64,000 nt of DNA from Platynereis dumerilii (Eukaryota > Annelida > Polychaeta > Phyllodocida > Nereididae): positions 33,948,629 to 34,012,628 of the forward strand of contig JAPTHN010000011.1 in NCBI GenBank assembly GCA_026936325.1. Reading direction: 5' to 3'. Of the stretch, positions 1 to 8,471 are shown piece after piece (within the stretch, counting starts at the first letter, position 1; the number at the start of each line of letters is the position of its first letter). The notes beneath the pieces are model-generated. The model saw only the letters and a program-made list of their open reading frames with translations. It had not been told where the DNA came from and ran no database searches. The position numbers and the translations under genes are program-made.

Positions 1-211
1 ACTATGGCTATCCACCAGCGGCGCAGCCGCAACCTTCCACTAGCTCAGCCTCCGCAAGTGCAGGTTCTAAAAATCATGAGCTCAGTTTTGATGTGGATGA
101 AGCTATTAAACAAATTAATAGTAGGGCTGGTGTTGCCAGCGCCTCTTCCCAGCCCACCGCCGGTGGGTCTGCCAAGCTGGTCCAAATGTTGACCAAAATG
201 TACTCCCTCTT

Positions 212-787
212 GTGGACCAGTACTTTAATGAGTTGCAGGTTGAGGCCAGGAAAGGCCAAGCTGTCCCAAGTAGTATGGCTCGGCTAGTAAATTTTGCTTT
301 TCGTAATAAAATGGTAGACGAAGTCCGGGACGCTAAGCTTAAGTATTTCCAGACCCCATCTAATTGTGAAGGCTTGGACCAGGTGAAGGTCAATCAGGTG
401 ATCTGGAACAAGATGCTGCCCACTACTAGGGGCATGGACTCGAAAATGCAAACAGCCCAGTCGTTTTTGGTGGCTGCAGGCTCCGGTCTGGGCAACATTG
501 CCACTAATTTTATGAATATGAAGCCATCTGATTTCACGACTGAGTCCATGGAGCGTATGTCAACTGACATGTTGACAGCTCAAGCGCTGTTAGGGCAAGC
601 CAATGTAGAGCTTAATCACAGGCGCAGGGAGCTTATTAGGCCCGACTTAAGTTCATCCTATTCTTATTTGTGTTCGTCGAACAAACCCTTTTCTAGTTTT
701 CTGTTTGGGGATGAGCTGAATGAATCTGTTAAGGAAATATCAGATGCAAATAAGGTTTGTGAACAAATTCCCCCGTGGGGGTGGTAG
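212..787 (+). CDS. DIRS gag-like protein (fossil element part)
   Basis: This is the 191-codon open stretch upstream of the RT frame, in the place of the DIRS structural protein. It is helix-rich and has no zinc knuckle that I can see. Coding-like sequence continues upstream to base 1 in other frames, so the true protein starts earlier, probably outside the window. Known: DIRS ORF1 products are poorly conserved, so the call rests on position in the element. Its tail runs into the arginine/glycine-rich stretch that follows. Confidence 0.6.
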   Translation: MDQYFNELQVEARKGQAVPSSMARLVNFAFRNKMVDEVRDAKLKYFQTPSNCEGLDQVKVNQVIWNKMLPTTRGMDSKMQTAQSFLVAAGSGLGNIATNFMNMKPSDFTTESMERMSTDMLTAQALLGQANVELNHRRRELIRPDLSSSYSYLCSSNKPFSSFLFGDELNESVKEISDANKVCEQIPPWGW

Positions 788-1025
788 TGCTCGTCCAGTG
801 AGGGCTCGAGGGGGTCCACGAGGCGGGGGCTATCGTCATCACCCTTATTCTTATCCCCAGGCTCATGGTAACATGGGGTACCATAATGATTACAGTTATC
901 ATTACTCTAACTATGGTCGGGGGCGCGGTCATGCTGGCGGTCAGCCGAGAACCGGGTACAAGAGGCCTTTTTTAGGGCGAAACCGGGGAGGCCCCTCCCG
1001 CAAAGGCCGGAAAGACGGCCAGTGA
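720..1025 (+). CDS. RG-rich basic segment of the DIRS gag-like region
   Basis: The open frame is rich in arginine, glycine and tyrosine (repeated RGG/GRG patterns such as ARGGPRGGGYRHH). It ends just as the RT frame opens, overlapping it by a few bases. RG-rich tails commonly bind nucleic acid, so this is most likely the nucleic-acid-binding C-terminus of the gag-like product. It is not a separate host gene. Confidence 0.5.
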   Translation: MNLLRKYQMQIRFVNKFPRGGGSARPVRARGGPRGGGYRHHPYSYPQAHGNMGYHNDYSYHYSNYGRGRGHAGGQPRTGYKRPFLGRNRGGPSRKGRKDGQ

Positions 1026-3061
1026 ATCAGGTTAGTCAGGCACCCCATGCTGTAGGTGGTAGATTGAAACTGTTTGCTATGGAGTGGCGAAAATTAACAA
1101 ATGATAAAGAAATCCTTACACATGTTGAGGGAATAACACTGGATTTCACAGGAAATCCTAACACTATCCCATCCAGAATTGTGCATCTTCGCAGTCGGCC
1201 AGAGGTAGAGGCTCTCTCGGCAGAGATAGAGAAATTGCTGGAGAAGAGAGTTATCCAAAAGTGTTGTCAGTTGCCAGAACAGGTGTTGTCTAGTGTGTTT
1301 TTGGTGCAAAAGCCAAATAACACGTATAGAACAATTTTTAATATGAAACTATTGAACACACTTATTCAGTATGAGCATTTCAAAATGGATACTCTGGACA
1401 CAGCTAAATCTCTGTTGCGTAAAAACTGGTTCTTGTCCTCTGTTGATCTGCGCGATGCATATTTCACGGTTCCGGTGGCACCGGAATACCGCAAATACCT
1501 TAGGTTTCAGTTCAATGTCACCTTGTATGAATTTCAGGCTATGCCCCAAGGTCTAACCTCGGCACCCAGGTTATTTACAAAGATTTTGAAGCCGGTGTTA
1601 GCTAAATTACGAGGTGAGGGCTGTATTTGCATGGCATATCTGGACGACATTTTGATTCTATCGGAGTCAGTGGAGTCTTGTCGTTCAGCTACTAACAAGG
1701 TGTTGGCATTGGTTCAAAAATTGGGCTTTATTGTGAATTTTGACAAATCTGAGTTGGAGCCCACACAGTCTCTGACATACTTGGGCTATGTCTTGAATAC
1801 GGTGACCATGAAATTAACTTTACCTTGGGAGAAAGTTACCAAGCTGAAGGCAGCTTGTCACACGTTGTTACAATGTCGCACAGTTTCACTAACAAAATTG
1901 GCTGAAATTATTGGAATGATGATTGCTTATTGTAACGCTTCTGATTATGGTCCTTTGCATTACAGGAGTCTGGAATGTGTGAAAATTGACGGTCTGAGGG
2001 TGCACAAAGGGAATTTTGAAGGTATGGTACCCTTGACTTCCGGCTGCCGATCAGATCTCCAGTGGTGGGTTGAGAATGCAGCTCGCTGCAGCAAAACTGT
2101 TTCGCATGGTAACCCTTCACTGGTAATCCACACTGACGCATCCCAAAGTGGTTGGGGTGCTTATCATGTGGCTACGAAACGCACCACTGGTGGAGCTTGG
2201 TCGGTAGAAGAAATGGAAATGTCTATAAATGCCAAGGAGCTTAAAGCGATAGGCCTCGGCCTCCAATCTTTTTGTCAATCATTATCTGAGGCTCATGTCC
2301 AAGTTCGCTCGGACAATGTTACTGCTGTTGCCTACATCAAACATATGGGCGGCACGGTGTCTGCGGTGTGTAATCAGTTGGCTTTTGACATTTGGTCTTG
2401 GTGTATTGAACGCAAATTGTGGCTGTCAGTCACCCACATTCCTGGCAAGTGTAATGTAGAGGCGGATTTTGGAAGCCGTCAGTTGATCAATAAAGATATG
2501 GAATGGGAACTTAATGAGGAGGTTTTTACCATCCTTACAACTTTGTGGGGCGTGCCTGAGATCGACCTTTTTGCGTCTCGGCTAAATTACAAATTGTCAA
2601 ATTATGTCGCATGGCGACCTGATCCCCATGCTCAACATATTGATGCGTTCACAATGTCTTGGTCCAACATGTTCTCATATGCTTTTCCTCCTTTCAGTTT
2701 GTTGGGGAAGGTCCTTCAGAAGGTTTCCGAGGACTGTGGGGAACTAATACTGGTGATGCCCGATTGGCCTTCCGCGGCTTGGTTCAGCATGGTGGCCCAC
2801 TTGCTTGCCGACTACCCACTGTTACTCCCACGGATGCACAAGCTACTAACACAGGGTTCAGAAGTCCATCGTCTCCAGTCTCGTCTTCTGGCTTGTCGAT
2901 TGTCCGGCAATCCCTCCACGGTCAAGGGATTTCGGCGAGAGCTTGCGACCTTATCCTGGCATCCTGGAGGCCAGGTACGCAGAAACAGTACCACACTTAC
3001 CTGGAACGTTGGACGAAGTATTGTGTCAGAATGGGGTATAATTCCCTTTACCCAAACTTGA
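1022..3061 (+). CDS. DIRS reverse transcriptase-RNase H polyprotein
   Basis: A 679-aa frame. RT fingers and palm are clear: SVDLRDAYFTVPV around residue 140, MPQGLTSAPRLF near 175, and the catalytic YLDDILIL near 207. RNase H follows, with VIHTDASQSGWGAY near 370, the acidic NAKELKAIGL and RSDNVTAVAYI. The C-terminal part (EIDLFASRLN through FPPFSLLGKVL) is the conserved tail seen in DIRS-type RT proteins. It makes cDNA from element RNA. The frame overlaps the recombinase frame by about 400 bases, as is usual in the family. It looks whole. Confidence 0.93.
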   Translation: MNQVSQAPHAVGGRLKLFAMEWRKLTNDKEILTHVEGITLDFTGNPNTIPSRIVHLRSRPEVEALSAEIEKLLEKRVIQKCCQLPEQVLSSVFLVQKPNNTYRTIFNMKLLNTLIQYEHFKMDTLDTAKSLLRKNWFLSSVDLRDAYFTVPVAPEYRKYLRFQFNVTLYEFQAMPQGLTSAPRLFTKILKPVLAKLRGEGCICMAYLDDILILSESVESCRSATNKVLALVQKLGFIVNFDKSELEPTQSLTYLGYVLNTVTMKLTLPWEKVTKLKAACHTLLQCRTVSLTKLAEIIGMMIAYCNASDYGPLHYRSLECVKIDGLRVHKGNFEGMVPLTSGCRSDLQWWVENAARCSKTVSHGNPSLVIHTDASQSGWGAYHVATKRTTGGAWSVEEMEMSINAKELKAIGLGLQSFCQSLSEAHVQVRSDNVTAVAYIKHMGGTVSAVCNQLAFDIWSWCIERKLWLSVTHIPGKCNVEADFGSRQLINKDMEWELNEEVFTILTTLWGVPEIDLFASRLNYKLSNYVAWRPDPHAQHIDAFTMSWSNMFSYAFPPFSLLGKVLQKVSEDCGELILVMPDWPSAAWFSMVAHLLADYPLLLPRMHKLLTQGSEVHRLQSRLLACRLSGNPSTVKGFRRELATLSWHPGGQVRRNSTTLTWNVGRSIVSEWGIIPFTQT

Positions 3062-3849
3062 ATGAAGCGTTAGACTTCTTGACTGACCTGTTCCACTCTG
3101 GATTACAGTATAGTGCTGTAAACACCGCTCGTAGTGCTCTGTCTGCGGTGCTTGGACTGTTTGATGGTGTGACCTTTGGTCAGCATATTCTTGTGGTTCG
3201 TCTCATGAAGGGAATTTTTAATGCTAAACCACCCCAGGCACGATATTCTGCATCCTGGGACGTTTCTGTTGTACTAACTTTTCTGCGAAGTTTGTCGCCT
3301 GTTACTGACTTAAGTTTAAAAGATTTGACTGTTAAATTGTGTATGTTGTTGGCTTTAGTGACTGGCCAACGGTGTCAGACACTTCATTGTCTAGATTTAT
3401 CATGTCTCCGTCGGGGTCAGGATTATGTATTCAGCTTTAATACCCCTTTGAAGCATTCTCGCTCTCATTTGCCTCCTCCAGTGGTTACCTTGAGGCCTTT
3501 TTCGCCAGACAACCGTCTGTGTGTCGTCACAGTTCTTCAGGAATATATTCATCGCACTTCCACCCTACGGGGGGATTACACGAGACTCTTAATCAGCTAT
3601 ATTAAACCTCACAAGCCGGTCACACGGGCATCAGTGAGCCGTTGGGTTAAACAATGCCTAGTACGGGCGGGAATTGACACTGACGTTTATTCAGCACATA
3701 GCACCCGTATGGCTGCAACGAGTAAGGCAGCGTTTGCTCAATTACCACTAAAGACAGTGATGGAAGCCGCCAGCTGGGCATCTGCTCATACCTTCAAGAA
3801 ATTTTACTTTAGAGACTCTCGTACGTTTGCTGACGCAGTGTTGGCTTGA
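2659..3849 (+). CDS. DIRS tyrosine recombinase
   Basis: A 396-codon frame; about the first 60 codons overlap the RT tail and may not all be used. Inferred active-site residues of the tyrosine recombinase family are visible: the first arginine in LVTGQRCQTL, the box-II pattern SAHSTRMAA, a downstream tryptophan in ASWAS, and a candidate nucleophile tyrosine in FKKFYFRD. The N-terminal SAM-like DNA-binding half has RPGTQKQYHTYLERW. Known role: it integrates circular DIRS cDNA without making a target-site duplication. The frame looks whole. Confidence 0.9.
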   Translation: MVQHVLICFSSFQFVGEGPSEGFRGLWGTNTGDARLAFRGLVQHGGPLACRLPTVTPTDAQATNTGFRSPSSPVSSSGLSIVRQSLHGQGISARACDLILASWRPGTQKQYHTYLERWTKYCVRMGYNSLYPNLNEALDFLTDLFHSGLQYSAVNTARSALSAVLGLFDGVTFGQHILVVRLMKGIFNAKPPQARYSASWDVSVVLTFLRSLSPVTDLSLKDLTVKLCMLLALVTGQRCQTLHCLDLSCLRRGQDYVFSFNTPLKHSRSHLPPPVVTLRPFSPDNRLCVVTVLQEYIHRTSTLRGDYTRLLISYIKPHKPVTRASVSRWVKQCLVRAGIDTDVYSAHSTRMAATSKAAFAQLPLKTVMEAASWASAHTFKKFYFRDSRTFADAVLA

Positions 3850-4075
3850 AGGACAGAGGGGGGGTTGCACACGTTCGCCCAGTGTATCTGGGGCCAGCTA
3901 ATTATTTGCATTTCCTTTTGTAACTGTGATTATCGTTGATTTACAATATACACTTGTTTTGCATCTCCTTGTGGTGTTTTCATTTGACTTTGCTCTCAGT
4001 GGTTTACACCTCGAAGTTGTGTGTGGGGCTCTAAAGTCTCGCGAAGTCTCGCGACTTGCTGACACCTGGCGGTGG

Positions 4076-4367
4076 AATTGAAGAATTATGCGAAACTTAC
4101 CTGTAAGTTGAAGTATAATTGAAATTCTTCCGCCAGGGTGTCAGCATCGGGAGACTAAGCGCCCTGCCCACCTCTCCCAGGCGGAAACATTCCATATGCT
4201 ATTGGGAAGTTTGTAATCGCTTAGTCTCTCACACACACAACTTTCTCTAAAATATGGTTGACGCATGCGCAGTAGCGATCTCGCTTAGTCTCCCGATGCT
4301 GACACCCTGGCGGAAGAATTTCAATTATACTTCAACTTACAGGTAAGTTTCGCATAATTCTTCAATT
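4076..4367. repeat. perfect 86-bp inverted repeat at the DIRS 3' end
   Basis: Bases 4076-4161 are the exact reverse complement of 4282-4367, separated by a 120-base spacer. A shorter direct echo of the arm (gctgacacctggcgg) sits at about 4058-4072. DIRS elements carry inverted termini and an internal complementary region used in making circular DNA; this structure fits that. No mismatch in 86 bp argues for a recent copy. Confidence 0.92.
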
Positions 4368-4966
4368 TTTAGTGAATTTGGCGGCCCCATGAGAGACCGC
4401 ACCCCCACGAGAGACCGCTTCACGGCCGCAGAAGGGGCTGTATTATAACACAGGGATCACCATCACAATTACTCAACCAGAGGATTTTGCAAGGAAACAA
4501 CAGATCAACAACAACTAGCTTTGCTAGAAGACATTCAAGAACTCAATGGTATAGTTAAATTGAACAATAGAGCATCTGGAAGAAGAACACTTGACTGGGC
4601 CAGATTTACTGTGCAGCATTGCAAGAAAAGAAAACACAAAGGCTCAGAACAATTTTCAGAACGCTGATCCAGGTTTGACCTAAGGCATCTCCCGGATGGT
4701 GTTCATTGTGACGAAAAACAGAAAAACAAATGCTTTGCTGCCCTGGAATCCGTTGGCATGGCTGAACTCGGCCTCGGTGAATATCACCGGTCAGGTCCGT
4801 AAAACCTGATATTGACCTCAACCGAGGTCTGTAAATGTAAAATATTGCACTCGGTGCTGTGCGATCACTGTATAATATATGTATTGTTTTTAAACTCACA
4901 CAACTGCAATGGCTATTTTATAAGGATATTCTAGGCAGCGGAAGGTTTTATGCTCCTGGATAGATT
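4368..4966. other. no gene seen
   Basis: Flank downstream of the DIRS element. It holds two copies of gagagaccgc near 4390-4420 and AT-rich sequence. The short open frames here lack coding character. Confidence 0.5.
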
Positions 4967-4968
4967 TA

Positions 4969-5317
4969 CAGTTCTGCCCAAAAGTTTACATACCCCTCTG
5001 CAAAATGACTCTATTTCGAGGGCAATTTTAACAACAATAGGCAAATAATACACGAAATACAGTGCACTGCATGTGGCTAAACACTTCTGAACCATTAAAA
5101 ATCCAATAGCAATTAGATTTACTTTTGAAATTGTCATAAAATTCAATTAAGTGATAATATCATTGAGTCTCATTGCTATTGAATTGTTAATGGTTCAGAA
5201 GTGTTTTCCTCATGCATTGTATTTCATGTATGATTTGCCTATTGTTGTTAAAATTTCCCTGGAAATAGAGAAATTGGTCATTTTTCATTGGGGTATGTAA
5301 ACTTTTGGGCAGAACTG
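4969..5317. mobile_element. Tc1/mariner-type MITE, 349 bp, TA target duplication
   Basis: The left end reads CAGTTCTGCCCAAAAGTTTA and the right end is its reverse complement, each flanked by TA (4967-4968 and 5318-5319). Similarity between the halves continues inward for about 140 bases (the CTTCTGAACCATTAA and TAATGGTTCAGAAG blocks), giving an imperfect long hairpin. There is no transposase ORF. The TA duplication and CAGT start are typical of Tc1/mariner non-autonomous elements. Confidence 0.85.
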
Positions 5318-5667
5318 TACCATCCCTGATTCTATGCTATTAGCCACAGTGGTGATTTGGTAGCTCAATTCATCAGCCAAATTAACAGTAAGTTCGCCAG
5401 TGGTGGGTGGCAAGTAGAATCCCTGAAGGGCCCCCAAATAAACGTTTCATCTGAACGACATCTAGTTGAGATTTTGCTCGTAAAGGTCAACTGAAAATTC
5501 TGGTTCCCCACCCAGGTTTTGAACCCATGTAATGATAGGCCTATCAGAGATGGCCGCCAATATGGCCACCACTAAAATCAAGAAAAATCTGTGAAGTCAA
5601 CTTCAATTTATGAGAAGTTTTGTTAAGCCACATAGCACATAGTTTTAATTTTTACAACTTCACACAG

Positions 5668-5880
5668 GTAAAATTCAAAGGAGGACCTTCAAAGCCGCTG
5701 ATGGTGTCCATGCATGATGCCGAAGACGAAATTAACAAGCCTTTACAGGGAGTGAGGTCCCCTGGTGTGTTTTGTTCCATACTCGCAAAAGAGTTCCCCA
5801 ATGTTGAGAGGAGAGCGCAGAAGAGGAAGAGCCATCTTCATTCCCAAAATTTCAAAATAATCATTTGCATACAAAGATGA
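5668..5880 (+). other. orphan exon-like open stretch
   Basis: An acceptor-like cacacag precedes an open stretch that reads like coding sequence (KFKGGPSKPLMVSMHDAEDE and VRSPGVFCSILAKEFPNVER). I do not recognise it. No partner exons or family could be assigned. It may be part of an old transposon gene. The rest of 5320-5900 shows nothing. Confidence 0.25.
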
Positions 5881-5904
5881 GATCTAAAATAAGATCTGGT
5901 AAAA

Positions 5905-6085
5905 ACTGACAAATTTATGCACTGGAAGGCTAATTAGGACAGGGGAAGGACACAGCAATGAGGCAAAGGATGATTGAAACAGCCATCCAACATAGGCCCA
6001 AGTGACCCGGCAAGAGCTGGATTCAAACCCTGGACCCAGCGATTGGCAGCCCAGCACGCTACCACTAGACCAACCCTCCCCCCTT
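5905..6085 (-). mobile_element. tRNA-derived SINE, copy 1
   Basis: Read on the minus strand, it starts with a tRNA-like head: an A-box-like TGGTCTAGTGGTAGCGTGCT and a B-box-like GGTTTGAATCC, followed by a shared body ending near tgcataaat. It matches copies at about 14374-14575, 18998-19195 and 22020-22185. Box A plus box B at the 5' end means an RNA polymerase III SINE. The head looks most like tRNA-Gly, which is inferred. Confidence 0.8.
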
Positions 6086-6370
6086 ACAAGCCGCCGGGGA
6101 CAACACGGAAAACTGGTTGTATACTAAAAGTTACATTGTTGTCCGAGGATAATATTGAAAGTTGTACTGGGATAACTGACATAACCAATGTAATCACCTC
6201 CTCTTTTAAAAAACGTATAAGAAGCTATAAGACTGAGTCCAACAAAAAGGAAGTCTTAGGAGCCCCATGACACTCTCAATGTACTTGGCAGTACATCACT
6301 GTCATCAGATGACATGGACCAAGAAAATAAAATCTGTAAAAAATTACCCTCATGTAAACGGTTTCCAGAG

Positions 6371-7264
6371 TAGAGTAGGACGGGGCAAGAAGCCCGGGTT
6401 AGGTGAGAGGCCCCCCCAGGGTTATATCCAAACTTACATTTTTGGTGCGTTTATCTATTGATACGATTGAAGCTAGAGGCATTTTAGGCAACGTCACACA
6501 TTTTCAGGGCAAACAGCACAAAACCATAGTAGAAATTAAAGAAACAAAAAAATGTGCATGGTTTTTGTAACTTTGACAAATTCTTTGAAAGGGGTTGTCA
6601 AAAATAACTTTGGAAATATTTAAAAGTAAAATGGATATCTGCATTGCTTCACTTTATGACCATCACATAAATATGATTTGGATCATGTTTTTTGCATTTT
6701 AGTTCAAAATATAGAGGTCAAATTAAAATATGTGGGTTTGGGGCGAGAGGCCCCACGTGATATGGGGCATGAGGCCCCCTTCACTGGGGGGTCGAAGCTG
6801 CTTCAGGAACCATTTAATAATGTGTACTTTACCTTAAATCTTGATAGAATAGCTAATTAAAATAGAAAAGAATTTGGCCTGAAATTGAAATAGGGCAAAA
6901 AATATTAAAATATAAAAGTATGAACATTAAAATTCTGAAATTCAGAAAAAGTGAATAGAATGCCTTAAAAATGATAGAAGAACCCAAAGAAATAACTTAG
7001 GTTGAATGCCCTCGCAAAAAAATTGCCATAGGATTATAATAGGGGGGCTTCTTGCCCGATGGGTGGGGTCAGAAGCCCATTTTAAATTTTTTACAAAAAT
7101 GGCCGTAACTCCTTTATTGAAATTTATAGACATTTGTTTCACTAGTTATTAGTATAGTCAAGTGATCCCTTCCTGACAGCATAAGCATTCAAATTATCGC
7201 CCATAAAAAGTAGGTCAAATCACACCTCGAAGTTAAGGGGGGCCGCATGCCCCGACCTACTCTA
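6371..7264. mobile_element. non-autonomous inverted-repeat element, about 894 bp
   Basis: The left end TAGAGTAGGACGGGGCAAG and the right end, read in reverse as TAGAGTAGGTCGGGGCATG, are near-identical terminal inverted repeats. Inside are several G-rich blocks that echo the ends (gaggcccc and ggggcttcttgccc near 6405, 6740, 6775 and 7047). There is no transposase frame. The superfamily is unknown because no clear target duplication was seen. Confidence 0.65.
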
Positions 7265-7299
7265 CATTACTATCGCCTATATTTATAAGACATAAGACA

Positions 7300-7560
7300 T
7301 TTTATTTGTTGTGGAGAACAATCCATAGAATAGTACCTCTTATTGACTTTTTTTTCAAAATCTCATCAACATGTTGATGTCAGATCACTCTGCACATTGA
7401 CTCCCAAATATTTATAGCTCTTCACAATTTCGACCTCAGTATTTTGAATGACAACAGGGTGGATTACACTAGTATTTCTTCTGAAGTAAAAAATAAGCTG
7501 TTTTGTTTTGCTGACGTTAAGATTTAAGTAGACACCATTCAAAGACATATATTGTGAAAA
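7300..7560 (-). mobile_element. LINE reverse-transcriptase fragment
   Basis: The minus-strand frame at 7366-7548 reads NVSKTKQLIFYFRRN and then VEIVKSYKYLGVNVQSDLT. This is the thumb-side motif of non-LTR reverse transcriptases (…NxxKTKxMxFxRR…KYLGV…DLxW). Only about 60 codons remain, so it is a dead 3' fragment of a jockey/CR1-like LINE. Confidence 0.7.
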
Positions 7561-8072
7561 TGATGAGAAATTGAAATATAATGCACAAATGAAGTTGCAA
7601 GCTGCACCTGGGTCACAAATACATTACAATGGTGTCTTTCCAAAGCAAGGCAGGGAAGATTTATGTATTAGATAGTTTGTACTCCAACAAAGTGTCATCA
7701 AATGTACAAATACAATTAGCAAGACTGTATGGGCAAGACAAAACATCTTTGTCAATAAATGTTCCTATCTTATTAAGAAGATCTTGATGAGGCAATTTAT
7801 AAACTTGTACAGTTGAAAGTTGTGTTCAATCTATTAAACTGCAGACATCCACAATCACAATACGGCACATTCTGTTGCTGGTTTCACTACCATCCCAAAT
7901 GCAAGGGTTGGCTCTGCCTGGACTTGTTCTGTTTATGAATGTGACTGAGATAAATCCCATATGGGCCCCTGTGCTTACTGCATGATAAACCTGCATGGGG
8001 CCTCAGACCAACTGCAGCTGGGACTGAACCTGCCTGAACAAGACCACTACTGCAGCTAAAAATACATCACTC

Positions 8073-8110
8073 ATTTGCATACATGACGTCAGTTCAAGCC
8101 AGTATATAAG
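8073..8110 (+). promoter_or_regulatory. octamer, CRE and TATA promoter elements of the VWA-domain gene
   Basis: Within 38 bases lie an octamer ATTTGCAT (8073-8080), a perfect CRE TGACGTCA (8084-8091) and a TATA box TATATAAG (8103-8110). A start site near 8130-8140 would fit. The likely 5' UTR then runs to a donor at 8223/8224 (aag|gtaaat). The intron ends at an acceptor just before 8462, ten bases before the ATG at 8472. The motifs are seen directly; their use is inferred. Confidence 0.6.
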
Positions 8111-8471
8111 CAAGCAAGGATTTTCCTTGGCATACACAACAGCACCACCAGTGTGAGAAACAAGCATTCCCAAGCTCCAACCTTCATTCAACTTATATCA
8201 TACAGCACTTCCAGTAATTTATAAGGTAAATTTTTCGATAAATTAAATATTTTTCCACCCAAAAAAAAAGTTTCTGCCAAAAGAGTTAAAACACTGAAAT
8301 TTATTAAATGCTTACAAAATTAATTACTGCAATATCACTACTGCTACACCCCCAATTCATTATAAGTGCACTGGATTACCTTATAAAAATGTAAATTAAT
8401 TAATTTTACAGAGTTTACCTTTGTCATATATATTCTAAAGTGATTGAATTCATCTATTTCAGAAATTCAAC

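Larger units (their letters stand above)
1..4367 (+). mobile_element. DIRS-order tyrosine-recombinase retrotransposon, 5' end outside window
   Basis: Seen: in order, a gag-like region, an arginine/glycine-rich basic ORF, an RT-RNase H ORF, an overlapping tyrosine recombinase ORF and a terminal inverted-repeat structure. Known: this order, with a recombinase in place of a DDE integrase and inverted rather than simple LTRs, is the hallmark of the DIRS order. The RT-RNase H and recombinase frames look whole; the gag-like region shows about one or two interruptions. The perfect terminal inverted repeat suggests a young copy. The left terminal repeat lies before base 1. DIRS is preferred over Ngaro because the terminal repeat seen is inverted; that choice is an inference. 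Confidence 0.88.

Noticed and set aside
2659-3849. host or phage integrase
   Set aside because: It overlaps the RT frame and is followed by the inverted repeat, so it is the DIRS recombinase.
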